A DNA stretch of 64,000 nt from WLMZ01 sp043753895 (GTDB lineage: Bacteria; Actinomycetota; Acidimicrobiia; Acidimicrobiales; Ilumatobacteraceae). Under the pieces are notes generated by a model, which saw only the letters and a program-made list of their open reading frames with translations, was not told the origin of the DNA and did not search any database. Below are positions 44,612 through 53,528 of this stretch, one piece after another. The translations under genes were made by a program, and so were the position numbers. The stretch covers positions 1-64,000 of the forward strand of contig JAYUWK010000027.1 of the NCBI GenBank assembly GCA_043753895.1, read 5' to 3'. Within the stretch, counting starts at the first letter, position 1. Every line of letters starts with the position of its first letter.

Positions 44612-46666
44612 GTGAACGGTCGAAGGCTGAGGGCTATCGCGATTGCGACGTCGACCACCGCAACGCTCCTTGCGTGCGTCGCCTTCACGAGCACGGCGAG
44701 GACGGCGAGGGCGGCGGGCGATTCGACCGCGGCGGATGCGTCGTCGCAGTACATCGTGCAGTTCAAGAGCGAGATCGGATTGGCCACCACGACGTTGGAC
44801 GAAGTTCTCCGTGGCACTGATATCACCGACGTCTGGAACCACGCGCTCGATGGCTTTGCCGCCACACTGTCTGCCGCCGACGTGCAACGTCTTTGGCGTG
44901 ACCCCGATGTGACCAGCATCCAGCACGATCATCCGGTGACGGCATCGGTTAATCAGATCAGCCCACCGTGGGGCCTCGACCGTATCGATCAACGCTCGCT
45001 GCCACTCAATGGCGCGTACTCCTACTCGACAACCGGAACGGGTGTCGACGCCTACATCGTCGACACTGGTATCAATACCACGCACGCGGATTTCGCTGGC
45101 CGAATTCCGCGTGGCATATCGATCGATCTCCTCGACGGGCATGGCACCAGCTACGAAGACTGCAACGGGCATGGTACGCACGTGGCAGGCATCGTCGGGG
45201 GCGCGACATATGGCGTCGCGAAGGACGTCAGTCTGATCCCCGTAAGGGTTCTCGACTGCTGGGGTTCCGGCAGCGACGCCAGCGTGATCGCCGGTCTCGA
45301 CTGGATCATCACAGATCACGCGAACGGGAGGCCTGCCGTAGCGAACCTCAGCCTTGGCGGCTCCCCCGATCCGGTGCTCGACGACGCGATCAATGCCGTC
45401 ATCGCCGACGGTGTCACGGTCGTCGTAGCAGCCGGAAACGACGGCGCTCCCGCCTGCGACTACAGCCCCTCGCGTGTCCCCGGTGCCATCACGGTCGCAG
45501 CGTCGACGATCAATGATCAGGCAGCCTCGTTCACGAACCACGGCTCGTGCGTAGACCTGTTTGCTCCAGGCGTGCGCATTCAGTCAGCATGGATCGGTTC
45601 GGATACCGCGAGCAAAACGCTGGATGGCACCTCGATGGCAGCGCCTCACGTCGCCGGTGTCGTCGCACGAATGCTCGAAGAAACTCCCACCGCCACACCG
45701 GTTCAGGTTTGGGCATCGATGAACGCTGCCGCCACCATCGGAGCGCTCACTGTGCCTGCTGGCGACCCGAACAAACTCCTCTACCGGTTACCACCAATCT
45801 TGCCTCCGCCACCGCCTGTGCTCGCACGCCCGGGGGCGCCAATCGCATTGACCGCCGTGAGTAGAAACGCGTCGGCCATTCTCACGTGGACGCCCCCGTC
45901 GACGAGCGCTGTATCAGTACCCACGAGCTACACGGCCTCATGTACCGACGGGCTGACACCCGTCACCGTTCTCAACGCGGTGAGCCCGCAGACCGTCAGC
46001 TCGTTGGTCAACGGGGTCGAGTATTCGTGCTCGGTCACGGCTTCGAACGGTGCGGGTGCGGGTCCCGCATCAGCAGTGAAAAAGGTTACGCCGCGCACTG
46101 TTCCCGATGCGCCGCTATCTCAATCGATCACCGCTGCGGCAAGAAAAGGCACGATTACTTGGACACCGCCCGTATTCAATGGCGGAAGTCCAATCAAGGG
46201 ATACGTCGTAACCTGTACGGCAGGTGCCAGCATCGTGAACAAGAACGCATCGGCGACATCCACCAGCACCTCGGTTGCCAGTCTGGTGAACGGCATCGAG
46301 TACTCGTGCACGGTCGCGGCCAGGAACGCAGCCGGTGTCGGGGCTGCCTCGGTGCCGAAGCTGGTGACCCCGCGCACCGTCGCAAGCACCCCCTCGGTTA
46401 CCACAGCCACGCCGAGCAGCGGCGGTGCAATCATCGCAATCACGGCACCCACCTCTAATGGCGGCGCCGACATCAGCGCGTATGCCGCCGTCTGCACATC
46501 CACAGTTGCGGGGGCCGTCACACCGGTCACAGTGAGCGGAGCGGGTTCGCCCCTTGTCGTCACCGGTATGACACCGCTGATGCGCTACGTCTGCAAGGTG
46601 TCCGCCAACAACGCCGCGGGAAGCAGCAGACTCTCGTCTGGCGCGTTCGTCACACCCACGCTCTGA
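44612..46666 (+). CDS. secreted subtilisin-family serine protease with Fn3-like modules
   Basis: A protein of about 684 residues. Signal peptide; an inhibitor-I9-like propeptide (SQYIVQFKS); and an S8 catalytic domain with the triad Asp in IVDTGI, His in NGHGTHVAG and Ser in GTSMAAPHVAG (residues 153, 189 and 343 counted from the TTG at 44606), plus the AAGND oxyanion Asn. Then a Pro-rich linker (PPILPPPPPV) and three repeats of about 95 residues resembling fibronectin type III modules (VNGVEYSCSVTASNGAG and VNGIEYSCTVAARNAAG). GTG at 44612 is chosen because six Gs precede it by about six bases. No sortase motif. Confidence 0.93.
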   Translation: MNGRRLRAIAIATSTTATLLACVAFTSTARTARAAGDSTAADASSQYIVQFKSEIGLATTTLDEVLRGTDITDVWNHALDGFAATLSAADVQRLWRDPDVTSIQHDHPVTASVNQISPPWGLDRIDQRSLPLNGAYSYSTTGTGVDAYIVDTGINTTHADFAGRIPRGISIDLLDGHGTSYEDCNGHGTHVAGIVGGATYGVAKDVSLIPVRVLDCWGSGSDASVIAGLDWIITDHANGRPAVANLSLGGSPDPVLDDAINAVIADGVTVVVAAGNDGAPACDYSPSRVPGAITVAASTINDQAASFTNHGSCVDLFAPGVRIQSAWIGSDTASKTLDGTSMAAPHVAGVVARMLEETPTATPVQVWASMNAAATIGALTVPAGDPNKLLYRLPPILPPPPPVLARPGAPIALTAVSRNASAILTWTPPSTSAVSVPTSYTASCTDGLTPVTVLNAVSPQTVSSLVNGVEYSCSVTASNGAGAGPASAVKKVTPRTVPDAPLSQSITAAARKGTITWTPPVFNGGSPIKGYVVTCTAGASIVNKNASATSTSTSVASLVNGIEYSCTVAARNAAGVGAASVPKLVTPRTVASTPSVTTATPSSGGAIIAITAPTSNGGADISAYAAVCTSTVAGAVTPVTVSGAGSPLVVTGMTPLMRYVCKVSANNAAGSSRLSSGAFVTPTL

Positions 46667-46769
46667 CGCACCGGTACGTTACAGCGGCAGATTTTCCGCG
46701 TCACAAGCGTCGCAGCACACAGTGCCTCGAACTTCCCCCATCGTCTCGAGTCACTCAGCGGGGGTTCGC

Positions 46770-47366
46770 ATGCAGTCAACGGCCTTGGAACACACACTCA
46801 TCGTGCTGCCTTGGCACGATCCGATCGTCGAGGCGGTCGGCTTCGACGCGCGCAGCTCGTATGTCGAGTTGTTCTGGCTCGGAATCCTCGGCCCCACAGC
46901 GACGTGGGTATTGCGACGACTCGTGTCCGGACTCGACGCCTATCCCGACGGATATGAGTTGGATCTGGGCGAGACGGCGAATGCGATGGGCCTCTCGCTC
47001 ACCGCAGGAACGCATAGCCCGTTCGGGCGAGCCATGAATCGCTGCGTGATGTTCGGCATGATGCATCAGATCCCCAGCGGCATGGCCGTGCGCCGCCAGC
47101 TGCCGCCCGTGCCGACTCGACACCTCAGCAAACTCCCGTCGCACCTACAGCTGGCCCACGTGGAATGGATCCGACGCGCTCGGCCGGTAGATGCCGATGG
47201 TTGCGATCCGCACTGGGAGCGGGCGCTCGCGCTCGCCGAGACGATGACCCGCACAGGCGACGAGCAGCATCAAGTCGAACGCCAACTGCTCTCGCTCGGC
47301 GTGGCGCCGCGTCTGGCGGTCTACGCTGCACGCCACTGTGCTGCGGCGGCAACAGGCAACATGTAG
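46770..47366 (+). CDS. conserved hypothetical protein, possibly winged-helix
   Basis: A 198-residue soluble protein with no signal peptide. The pattern ELFWLGILGPTATWVLRRL, YELDLGETANAMGLS, FGRAMNRCVMFGMM and LPPVPTRHLSKLPSHLQ looks like a helical DNA-binding fold with a wing, but the match is only by eye. The remainder is helical (HWERALALAETMTRTGDEQ). ATG at 46770 is preferred, with GGGGGTTCG just upstream; a longer frame begins at 46722. Function unknown. Confidence 0.6.
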   Translation: MQSTALEHTLIVLPWHDPIVEAVGFDARSSYVELFWLGILGPTATWVLRRLVSGLDAYPDGYELDLGETANAMGLSLTAGTHSPFGRAMNRCVMFGMMHQIPSGMAVRRQLPPVPTRHLSKLPSHLQLAHVEWIRRARPVDADGCDPHWERALALAETMTRTGDEQHQVERQLLSLGVAPRLAVYAARHCAAAATGNM

Positions 47367-47395
47367 CCGAGGCGCCGCGCCACGCGCCCGAACAG

Positions 47396-48847
47396 TCAGC
47401 TGAGCGGCGCGAAGTTGGTGACGAGCTCGATCAGCAAGCGGGTGCCGTAACCGGTGGCTCCCTTGGACAGCCAGGCGTCATCGCTGTCGACCTTCATCGT
47501 GCCCGCCATATCGATGTGCGCCCACGGCACGCCGGATGTGAACTCGTCGAGGAACAGCGATGCGGTGATGGTGCCTGCGTATGGCCCACCGATGTTGCGC
47601 ATATCGGCCACGTTGCTGTCGAGTAGCTTGCGATATTCGCGAGCCAGAGGGAGCTGCCACGTCGGCTCGTCGGCGCGCTCGCCGGCTGCACGAACCTGAT
47701 CGACCCATGGCTGATTGTTCCCAAGGACGCCAGCGATCTTCTCGCCGAGCGCGCCAAGCACGGCACCGGTAAGCGTGGCAATGTCGACGACGGCATCGGG
47801 CTTGGACTCAGCGGCAAGTGACAGACCATCGGCGAGGATGAGACGTCCCTCGGCATCGGTGTTATGGATCTCGACCGTCTTACCGTTGCGCATGGTGAGC
47901 ACGTCGCCCAGCTTAAGCGCGCTGCCGGAGGGCATGTTGTCGGTGCACATCAGATAGCCAGTCACTGCGGTCTTGCACTTGAGCGCCTTGAGTGTGCTCA
48001 TCGTCGCGAGCACCGCGGCCGCACCGCTCATGTCCATTTTCATGACGATGTGGAATGCGTCGCTGGGCTTGAGGCTGATGCCGCCCGAGTCGTACATCAC
48101 GCCCTTGCCGACGAGCACCACGTGGCCATTGGGGTTCTTGGGGGCGTAGGTGAGACGCACCATGCGCGGCGGCTCGACGCTGCCGGCGTTCACACCCACG
48201 ATGCCGCCGCAACCCATGGCGACGAGCTGATCGCGATTGAAGACCTCGACCGCGAGTCCGTTTGTAGCGGCGAGGGCAACGGCTTTGTCGGCCATCATGC
48301 GCGCAGTCAGGTATCCCGGCGGCGTGTTAGCGAGTTCGCGGGCCAGGCAGGCCGCTTCGGTGACCACCGCTGCCCGATCCACCCCCGAACGGGCGCCTGC
48401 CGCCCTGGCCTGACCGACGACGAGCGACAAGGTGGAGGCGGGTGCGCCGGTCTTGTCGTTCTTCAACCCCACGTAGCGATAGTTAGCGAGGGCAACGCCC
48501 TCCACAACGGCTTGCGCAGCCGTGCGGGCATCGACACCCTCAATGTCGGCCAGCGACGTCGCAAGGTGGGCGCGCTTGCCGGCGGCGCGCAGGAACGACG
48601 CCGCTGCGTTGCGCAGCACGGCGGCTGTGAGTTCGGCCGGCTTACCGATGCCGAGCGCGATGAGCGCCGGCCCTGAAGCCGAGGGGATCACTAGTGTCTG
48701 GCCGGACTTGCCTTCGAACCCGTTGGCCGCCAAGGCGGCGCGGCTCATGCCGAGCGCACGGGCAACCGCCCCCTCGGAAGCGACCGGAACGCCGATGGCG
48801 TCGGCTGTGCGCGGTGCAGTACGAACGATGTCGAGAACGAGACCCAC
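47396..48847 (-). CDS. pepA: leucyl aminopeptidase, family M17
   Basis: A 483-residue M17 aminopeptidase. The C-terminal catalytic domain has LVGKGVMYDSGGISLKPS, MKMDMSGAAAVLA, NTDAEGRLILADGL (two metals and catalytic Arg) and WAHIDMAG. The N-terminal part (1 to about 160) is the variable domain. It removes N-terminal residues from peptides in the cytosol, probably as a hexamer with two zinc or manganese ions per site. The start is GTG. Confidence 0.96.
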   Translation of the reverse strand: MGLVLDIVRTAPRTADAIGVPVASEGAVARALGMSRAALAANGFEGKSGQTLVIPSASGPALIALGIGKPAELTAAVLRNAAASFLRAAGKRAHLATSLADIEGVDARTAAQAVVEGVALANYRYVGLKNDKTGAPASTLSLVVGQARAAGARSGVDRAAVVTEAACLARELANTPPGYLTARMMADKAVALAATNGLAVEVFNRDQLVAMGCGGIVGVNAGSVEPPRMVRLTYAPKNPNGHVVLVGKGVMYDSGGISLKPSDAFHIVMKMDMSGAAAVLATMSTLKALKCKTAVTGYLMCTDNMPSGSALKLGDVLTMRNGKTVEIHNTDAEGRLILADGLSLAAESKPDAVVDIATLTGAVLGALGEKIAGVLGNNQPWVDQVRAAGERADEPTWQLPLAREYRKLLDSNVADMRNIGGPYAGTITASLFLDEFTSGVPWAHIDMAGTMKVDSDDAWLSKGATGYGTRLLIELVTNFAPLS

Positions 48848-49036
48848 GTTGACTCCTTGTCAGGGTTACGGCAGACGGACCATCCGGAATCTCCGGGCGG
48901 CAGCGAAGGCCGACAATCACGACAGGATAGGACCTCCCGAGTTTCATACCGACTTCTTGGCGTCCTGCGGCGACAGAATTCGTTGAGTACGCAAGGATGA
49001 GCAAACTGTTTCTCGGCTGGGACGTATGGAGTCATC

Positions 49037-49774
49037 GTGACAACTCATTGGAAGAAGCTGCTCGTCGGTCTTGTGGTTGTTGCCGTGCTTGCCGTCACGG
49101 CGGGCCCGTGGGTGTACATCCATTGGATCAAGGACCCCGCACCGGCGCGACTGTCGATTGACGATGCCACGCCGCCGAGTGTGGGCGGCGACACTGACGC
49201 CACGACGTCTGGCACCGCTGGCGCCACCTCAAGCACACCAGGCTCATCTGTCGGGGCGGCGAATGCGTGGAAGATCGCGAGCAGCTCGCAGTTGGGCTAT
49301 CGCGTGGTCGAAGTGCTGTTCGGACAAAAGACCGAGGGCGTGGGGCGTACGGGCAACGTGACCGGTTCACTCACGCTTGACGGAGCAATCGCCCCGACGG
49401 CCACCTTTACTGTCGACATGAAGTCCTTGAAATCCGATGACCCTCGTCGCGATCGCAAGTTCACCGGCGAGATCATGAACACCGACATGTTCCCCACGTC
49501 GACGTTCACGCTCACCACCCCCATCGTTCTCGGCACGGTGCCTGTTGATGGTAAGGAAATCACCACGAGCGCCACCGGCGATCTGACGCTACGCGGTGTC
49601 ACCAAGCCGGTCACCTTCGACGTGACGGCGAAGCGCACCGGCAACTCGATCGGCGTGAGCGGCGCAATCGACGTAAAGTTCGCCGACTACAGCATCGCCA
49701 ACCCATCGAACGTCGCAGTGACCACAGAAGATCACGGTTTAATCGAGTTTGCCCTCGCCTTCACGCAGGGCTGA
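49037..49774 (+). CDS. YceI-family protein, membrane-anchored
   Basis: A 245-residue protein with one N-terminal membrane helix (about 8-27), a Thr/Ser/Gly-rich linker and a YceI lipocalin-like beta-barrel (GNVTGSLTLDGAIAPTATFTV, RRDRKFTGEIMNTDMFPTSTF, GDLTLRGVTKPVTFDV). YceI proteins bind isoprenoid or other lipid-like molecules outside the membrane; the ligand here is unknown. The start is GTG. A strong hairpin covers the stop. Confidence 0.9.
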   Translation: MTTHWKKLLVGLVVVAVLAVTAGPWVYIHWIKDPAPARLSIDDATPPSVGGDTDATTSGTAGATSSTPGSSVGAANAWKIASSSQLGYRVVEVLFGQKTEGVGRTGNVTGSLTLDGAIAPTATFTVDMKSLKSDDPRRDRKFTGEIMNTDMFPTSTFTLTTPIVLGTVPVDGKEITTSATGDLTLRGVTKPVTFDVTAKRTGNSIGVSGAIDVKFADYSIANPSNVAVTTEDHGLIEFALAFTQG

Positions 49775-49790
49775 GCGCGAACACGCTCAG
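49771..49790. terminator. bidirectional terminator-like hairpin
   Basis: Perfect 7-bp stem CTGAGCG (49771-49777) / CGCTCAG (49784-49790) with a six-base loop, spanning the stops of the convergent YceI and SDR genes. No U-tract. Confidence 0.6.
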
Positions 49791-50629
49791 ACGCCGAGGC
49801 TCGAGCGTGCGGCACGCTCGAACAGCCGATACGGCAGCAACCGCCTGCCCACGAGGCCGACCCGTTCGTCGAGTTTGCCGACCGACGCCCTGCGCGGCGG
49901 ACGCGCAGAGTTGAGCACCCGTTCGACCGTTGCCGCCACCATCGCCGGTGCGGCACCGTTGGTCTCGTCGCGCTCCATCACGCCTATCGCCTTCGCCCGT
50001 GCGACGGCATAAGGATCGTCACCGGCGATCGACTCGATCCGGCGACGGTTGGCTGTGAAGCCGGTACGGAAATTGCCAGGCTGCACAAGGGTGACGTGGA
50101 TGCCGAACGGTTCCACTTCGTAGGAGAGTGCCTCGCCGTAGCCCTCCATCGCGAACTTGCTTGCGCTGTAGAACGCCTGAAACGGGATGCCGATCACTCC
50201 CCCGATCGAGCTCATCAACACGATGCGCCCACCGCCTTGCTGACGCATCACCGGCAGCACTGCCTGCACGCAGCGCACAGCTCCCCAGAAGTTCGTCTCG
50301 AGCTGTGCCTGAGCCAGCGCAATCGGCGTTCGCTCGGCAGCGCCGGCCAGGCCCCATCCCGCGCACGCGAGCACGGCATCGAGCCGACCGTGTTCGGCAA
50401 TGACCGCGGCCACACCACCGGACACCGAGTCGTCGTCGTCGACGTCGATTGCCGTGGGCTGCCATCCACTGGTTGTCGTTGCCGTCCGGCTTGCCCCGAC
50501 GACGGTCCAGCCATTGCGGTGCAAGCGGTCCGCGCAGCAAAGCCCGAGACCGCTCGAGGCGCCTGTCACGAGGATCACCCTCGGTTCGCCAGCGGGCGCT
50601 GGTTTGGGGCGACGAGTACGAATGCTCAT
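49787..50629 (-). CDS. short-chain dehydrogenase/reductase
   Basis: A 280-residue classical SDR: VILVTGASSGLGLCCADRL (cofactor site), LACAGWGLAGAAE, catalytic Ser in VLMSSIGGVIG, Tyr-xxx-Lys in FYSASKFAMEG and LVQPGNFRTGF. It oxidises or reduces an alcohol/carbonyl with NAD(P)(H); the substrate is unknown. The spacing and C-terminal extension (ARPPRRASVGKL and beyond) resemble retinol-dehydrogenase-like SDRs. Confidence 0.9.
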   Translation of the reverse strand: MSIRTRRPKPAPAGEPRVILVTGASSGLGLCCADRLHRNGWTVVGASRTATTTSGWQPTAIDVDDDDSVSGGVAAVIAEHGRLDAVLACAGWGLAGAAERTPIALAQAQLETNFWGAVRCVQAVLPVMRQQGGGRIVLMSSIGGVIGIPFQAFYSASKFAMEGYGEALSYEVEPFGIHVTLVQPGNFRTGFTANRRRIESIAGDDPYAVARAKAIGVMERDETNGAAPAMVAATVERVLNSARPPRRASVGKLDERVGLVGRRLLPYRLFERAARSSLGV

Positions 50630-50823
50630 GCGCCGATGGTAGTCCCCGGTCCAAGCGCTGCTCCCGCTACGCGCCGGTACACAGTTGGGGTGTGGTCAAT
50701 CCGCCCCCACACCGGCGGCAAACCCTCCAAGCCCCCGAGACCGAACTGCCCTGCAGGGCAAGTAGCCGTTCCGGCGACGGCACATTGATCCCGCGCCGCA
50801 CGGAACTCGACAAGGCCCAGCGC

Positions 50824-53430
50824 TCAGGCAGGCACGGTGGCGCCGAAGAAGCCGGCGAGCTTCGCGCCCATCTGCGCGCGGATCGGAGCACCCGAGGGCA
50901 GCACGTCGACGGCGGTGAGCGAGGTATGGATGTGGCCGAGGCAGTCGAGGTGCCGGACATCCACTCCAGCGGCTGCCAAGGCGTCGGCGTACGTCGCGCC
51001 CTGATCGCGGAGCGGATCGAACTCACACGTGACGATGAACGCGGGCGGCAGTCCGACCAGGCTCGCGGCGCGCAGGGGTGATGCCAACGGATTGGTGCGG
51101 TCCTCGGGCGCAAGGTAGTGATCCCAGAACCAGTTCATCAACGACGCCGTGAGCACGTAGCCCTGCGCGTTGTCCACGAACGAGCCCTCGGTCATCGACG
51201 CGTCGGTGACGGGGTTGAGCAGCAGTTGGCCGACGATCTGCGGGCCACCTGCATCGCGAGCGAGTTGGCACACCACCGCTGCCAAGTTCGCCCCAGCGCT
51301 CCAACCGGCGACGGCAAGACTGCCCGGAATCCCACCGAGTTCGGCGGCATGATCGGCGATCCAACGCACGGCGGCGAACGCGTCGTGGGCCGCAGCGGGA
51401 AAGCGCGCCTCGGGCGCGTGGCGATGGTCGACCGACACGATCGTTGCGCCCGATCGCGCACACAGGTCGCGACAAAACGGATCGTCGGAGTCGTGCGCGC
51501 CGAGCACCCAGCCGCCGCCGTGGAAGTAGACCACGACAGGGTGCGGTCCGGGGGTCGCTGGGCGGTAGAGGCGGTAGTTCAGATCGCCGGCCGCGCCGGG
51601 CAAGGCGCCATCGACGATCTCACCGACATCGGGCCCAGTTGGCCGTTGCGCCGACATCGCATTCGAGAACGCACGCGCATCTGCCGGTGACATGGTGTCC
51701 ATTGCCGGCAGGTTGAAGCTGGCCATCATCTCGAGCATGATCCCCACGTCGGGTTGCAGCCGGCAAATGATCGCGTCGTTGCGTCGGGAGCCATTCGGCC
51801 CGCGCTGTTCGAAACCAAGGTAATCGTTGGCAATCACCTCGTTGCAGATGGTGCGGTAGCGGTCAACCCCACCCGGGTAGGGCAGGAAAACGCGCGGCTT
51901 GCCGGGGACGTTGGCACCCATGTACCACGAGTTGGCCTGGGGCATCAGCGTGATCGCGGCGAAGTCGTTCACATGCCGCACCCAGCCACCGACTGCCTGC
52001 TCGGTGGGCTCGATCGTGTCGAATCCCTCGGCACGCAGGTGCTGCATGCAATCGGTGATCCAATCGACGTGCTGCTCGATCGACACGAGCATGTTCGAGA
52101 GCACCGATGGGCTGCCCGGACCGGTGATCATGAACAGGTTCGGGAAACCCGCAGCCATCAGGCCGAGGTATGTGGTGGGTCCATCCGCCCACGCGTCTTT
52201 CAGGGTGAGACCATCGGTGCCTGTGATGTCCACGCTCACGATTGCGCCCGTCATGGCGTCGAAGCCGGTAGCGAACACAATGGCATCGAACTCGAGTGAC
52301 TCGTCGAGTAGGTCGACGCCCGTCTCGGTGATCGTGGTGATCGGACGCGAACGCAGATCGATGAGACGAACGTGGGGCTGATTGAACGTCTCGTAATAGC
52401 CAGAGTCGACGCACAAACGCTTCGTGCCAATGGGGAAAGTCATCGGGCAGAGCGCCTCGGCCGTTTGCGGATCTTGCACGATCGAACGGATCTTGTTGCG
52501 CACGAACTCGGCCAGCAACTCGTTCGCCGCCGGGTTGCCGAGGTGGTCCATATACGTGCCGAGGAACTCGATGATTCCGCCGCGTTCCCAGGCATCTTCG
52601 TAGCGTGCGAGGCGTTCGTCATTGCTCACGGACAACGCACTGACCTCGCTGCGGTCAACCGTCACGCCACTGCCCGACCAGCGCGCTGCTTCTCGATACT
52701 GCTCGCGGCCTTGGGCCATCGCAGCCAACTTGTGCGCCGGGACCGGACCGTTGTTAGCCGGGATCGAGAAGTTCGGCGTGCGCTGGAAGACCGTGACCTG
52801 CACGGCTTGCGCGGCGATGATGGGGATCGATTGGATGGCCGACGAGCCGGTGCCGATGACCGCGACCCGCTTACCGGTGAAATCCACGCCCTCGTGCGGC
52901 CAGCGACTCGTGAAGTACACATCGCCGGCGAACCGCTCGGTTCCCTCGATGTCGACCTCCTTGGGCATCGACAGGCAGCCCGTGGCCATCACGAAGAACC
53001 GGCTCGTGATGGTCTCGTCGCGAGAGGTCTGGACCTGCCACGTACGCGCAGCATCGTCCCACGCAGCCGAATCGACCCGAGTGCCGAACTGGATGTCGCG
53101 GCGCAGGTCGTGCTTGTCGGCCACGTATTGCGCGTAGCGCAAGATCTCGGGCTGCGGTGCGTACTTCTCAGACCAGGTCCAGGTGTCTTCGAGTTCGGGA
53201 TCGAACGAGTACGAATAGTCGATGCTCTGGATGTCGCAGCGCGCACCGGGATAGCGGTTCCAGTACCACGTGCCGCCGACATCGTCGCCAGCTTCGATCA
53301 CACGTGCCGACAGGCCGAATCTGCGCAGGCGATGCAATAGGTACATACCCGCAAAGCCAGCGCCGACAACGACAACATCGACATCCGACGTCAGAGCAGC
53401 CACGCCAGCACTTGGTCCGTTCGCAGACAT
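50824..53430 (-). CDS. Baeyer-Villiger-type monooxygenase fused to alpha/beta hydrolase
   Basis: An 868-residue bifunctional protein. Residues 1 to about 545 are a flavin monooxygenase: FAD motif GAGFAG (23-28), DVGGTWYWNRYPGARCD, the fingerprint region FAGDVYFTSRWP (167-178) and NADPH motif GTGSS (193-197). The fingerprint His of typical BVMOs is Phe173. Residues about 580-868 are a GDXG/HSL-type hydrolase with HGGGW (637-641), GWSAG (Ser711), FDPLRD (Asp805) and His833. The first half could turn a ketone into an ester that the second half hydrolyses. ATG at 53430 has AAGGGGA five bases upstream. About 190 bases downstream (50630-50823) show no gene. Confidence 0.9.
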   Translation of the reverse strand: MSANGPSAGVAALTSDVDVVVVGAGFAGMYLLHRLRRFGLSARVIEAGDDVGGTWYWNRYPGARCDIQSIDYSYSFDPELEDTWTWSEKYAPQPEILRYAQYVADKHDLRRDIQFGTRVDSAAWDDAARTWQVQTSRDETITSRFFVMATGCLSMPKEVDIEGTERFAGDVYFTSRWPHEGVDFTGKRVAVIGTGSSAIQSIPIIAAQAVQVTVFQRTPNFSIPANNGPVPAHKLAAMAQGREQYREAARWSGSGVTVDRSEVSALSVSNDERLARYEDAWERGGIIEFLGTYMDHLGNPAANELLAEFVRNKIRSIVQDPQTAEALCPMTFPIGTKRLCVDSGYYETFNQPHVRLIDLRSRPITTITETGVDLLDESLEFDAIVFATGFDAMTGAIVSVDITGTDGLTLKDAWADGPTTYLGLMAAGFPNLFMITGPGSPSVLSNMLVSIEQHVDWITDCMQHLRAEGFDTIEPTEQAVGGWVRHVNDFAAITLMPQANSWYMGANVPGKPRVFLPYPGGVDRYRTICNEVIANDYLGFEQRGPNGSRRNDAIICRLQPDVGIMLEMMASFNLPAMDTMSPADARAFSNAMSAQRPTGPDVGEIVDGALPGAAGDLNYRLYRPATPGPHPVVVYFHGGGWVLGAHDSDDPFCRDLCARSGATIVSVDHRHAPEARFPAAAHDAFAAVRWIADHAAELGGIPGSLAVAGWSAGANLAAVVCQLARDAGGPQIVGQLLLNPVTDASMTEGSFVDNAQGYVLTASLMNWFWDHYLAPEDRTNPLASPLRAASLVGLPPAFIVTCEFDPLRDQGATYADALAAAGVDVRHLDCLGHIHTSLTAVDVLPSGAPIRAQMGAKLAGFFGATVPA

Positions 53431-53528
53431 CGTTTCCCCTTCATGCGCCGACGCACCCCGCATCGATCACTGCCGTCATATTCCCACACCGACCCGACCA
53501 CAGCTCCGACTGGCCGCCCACCGCGCAG

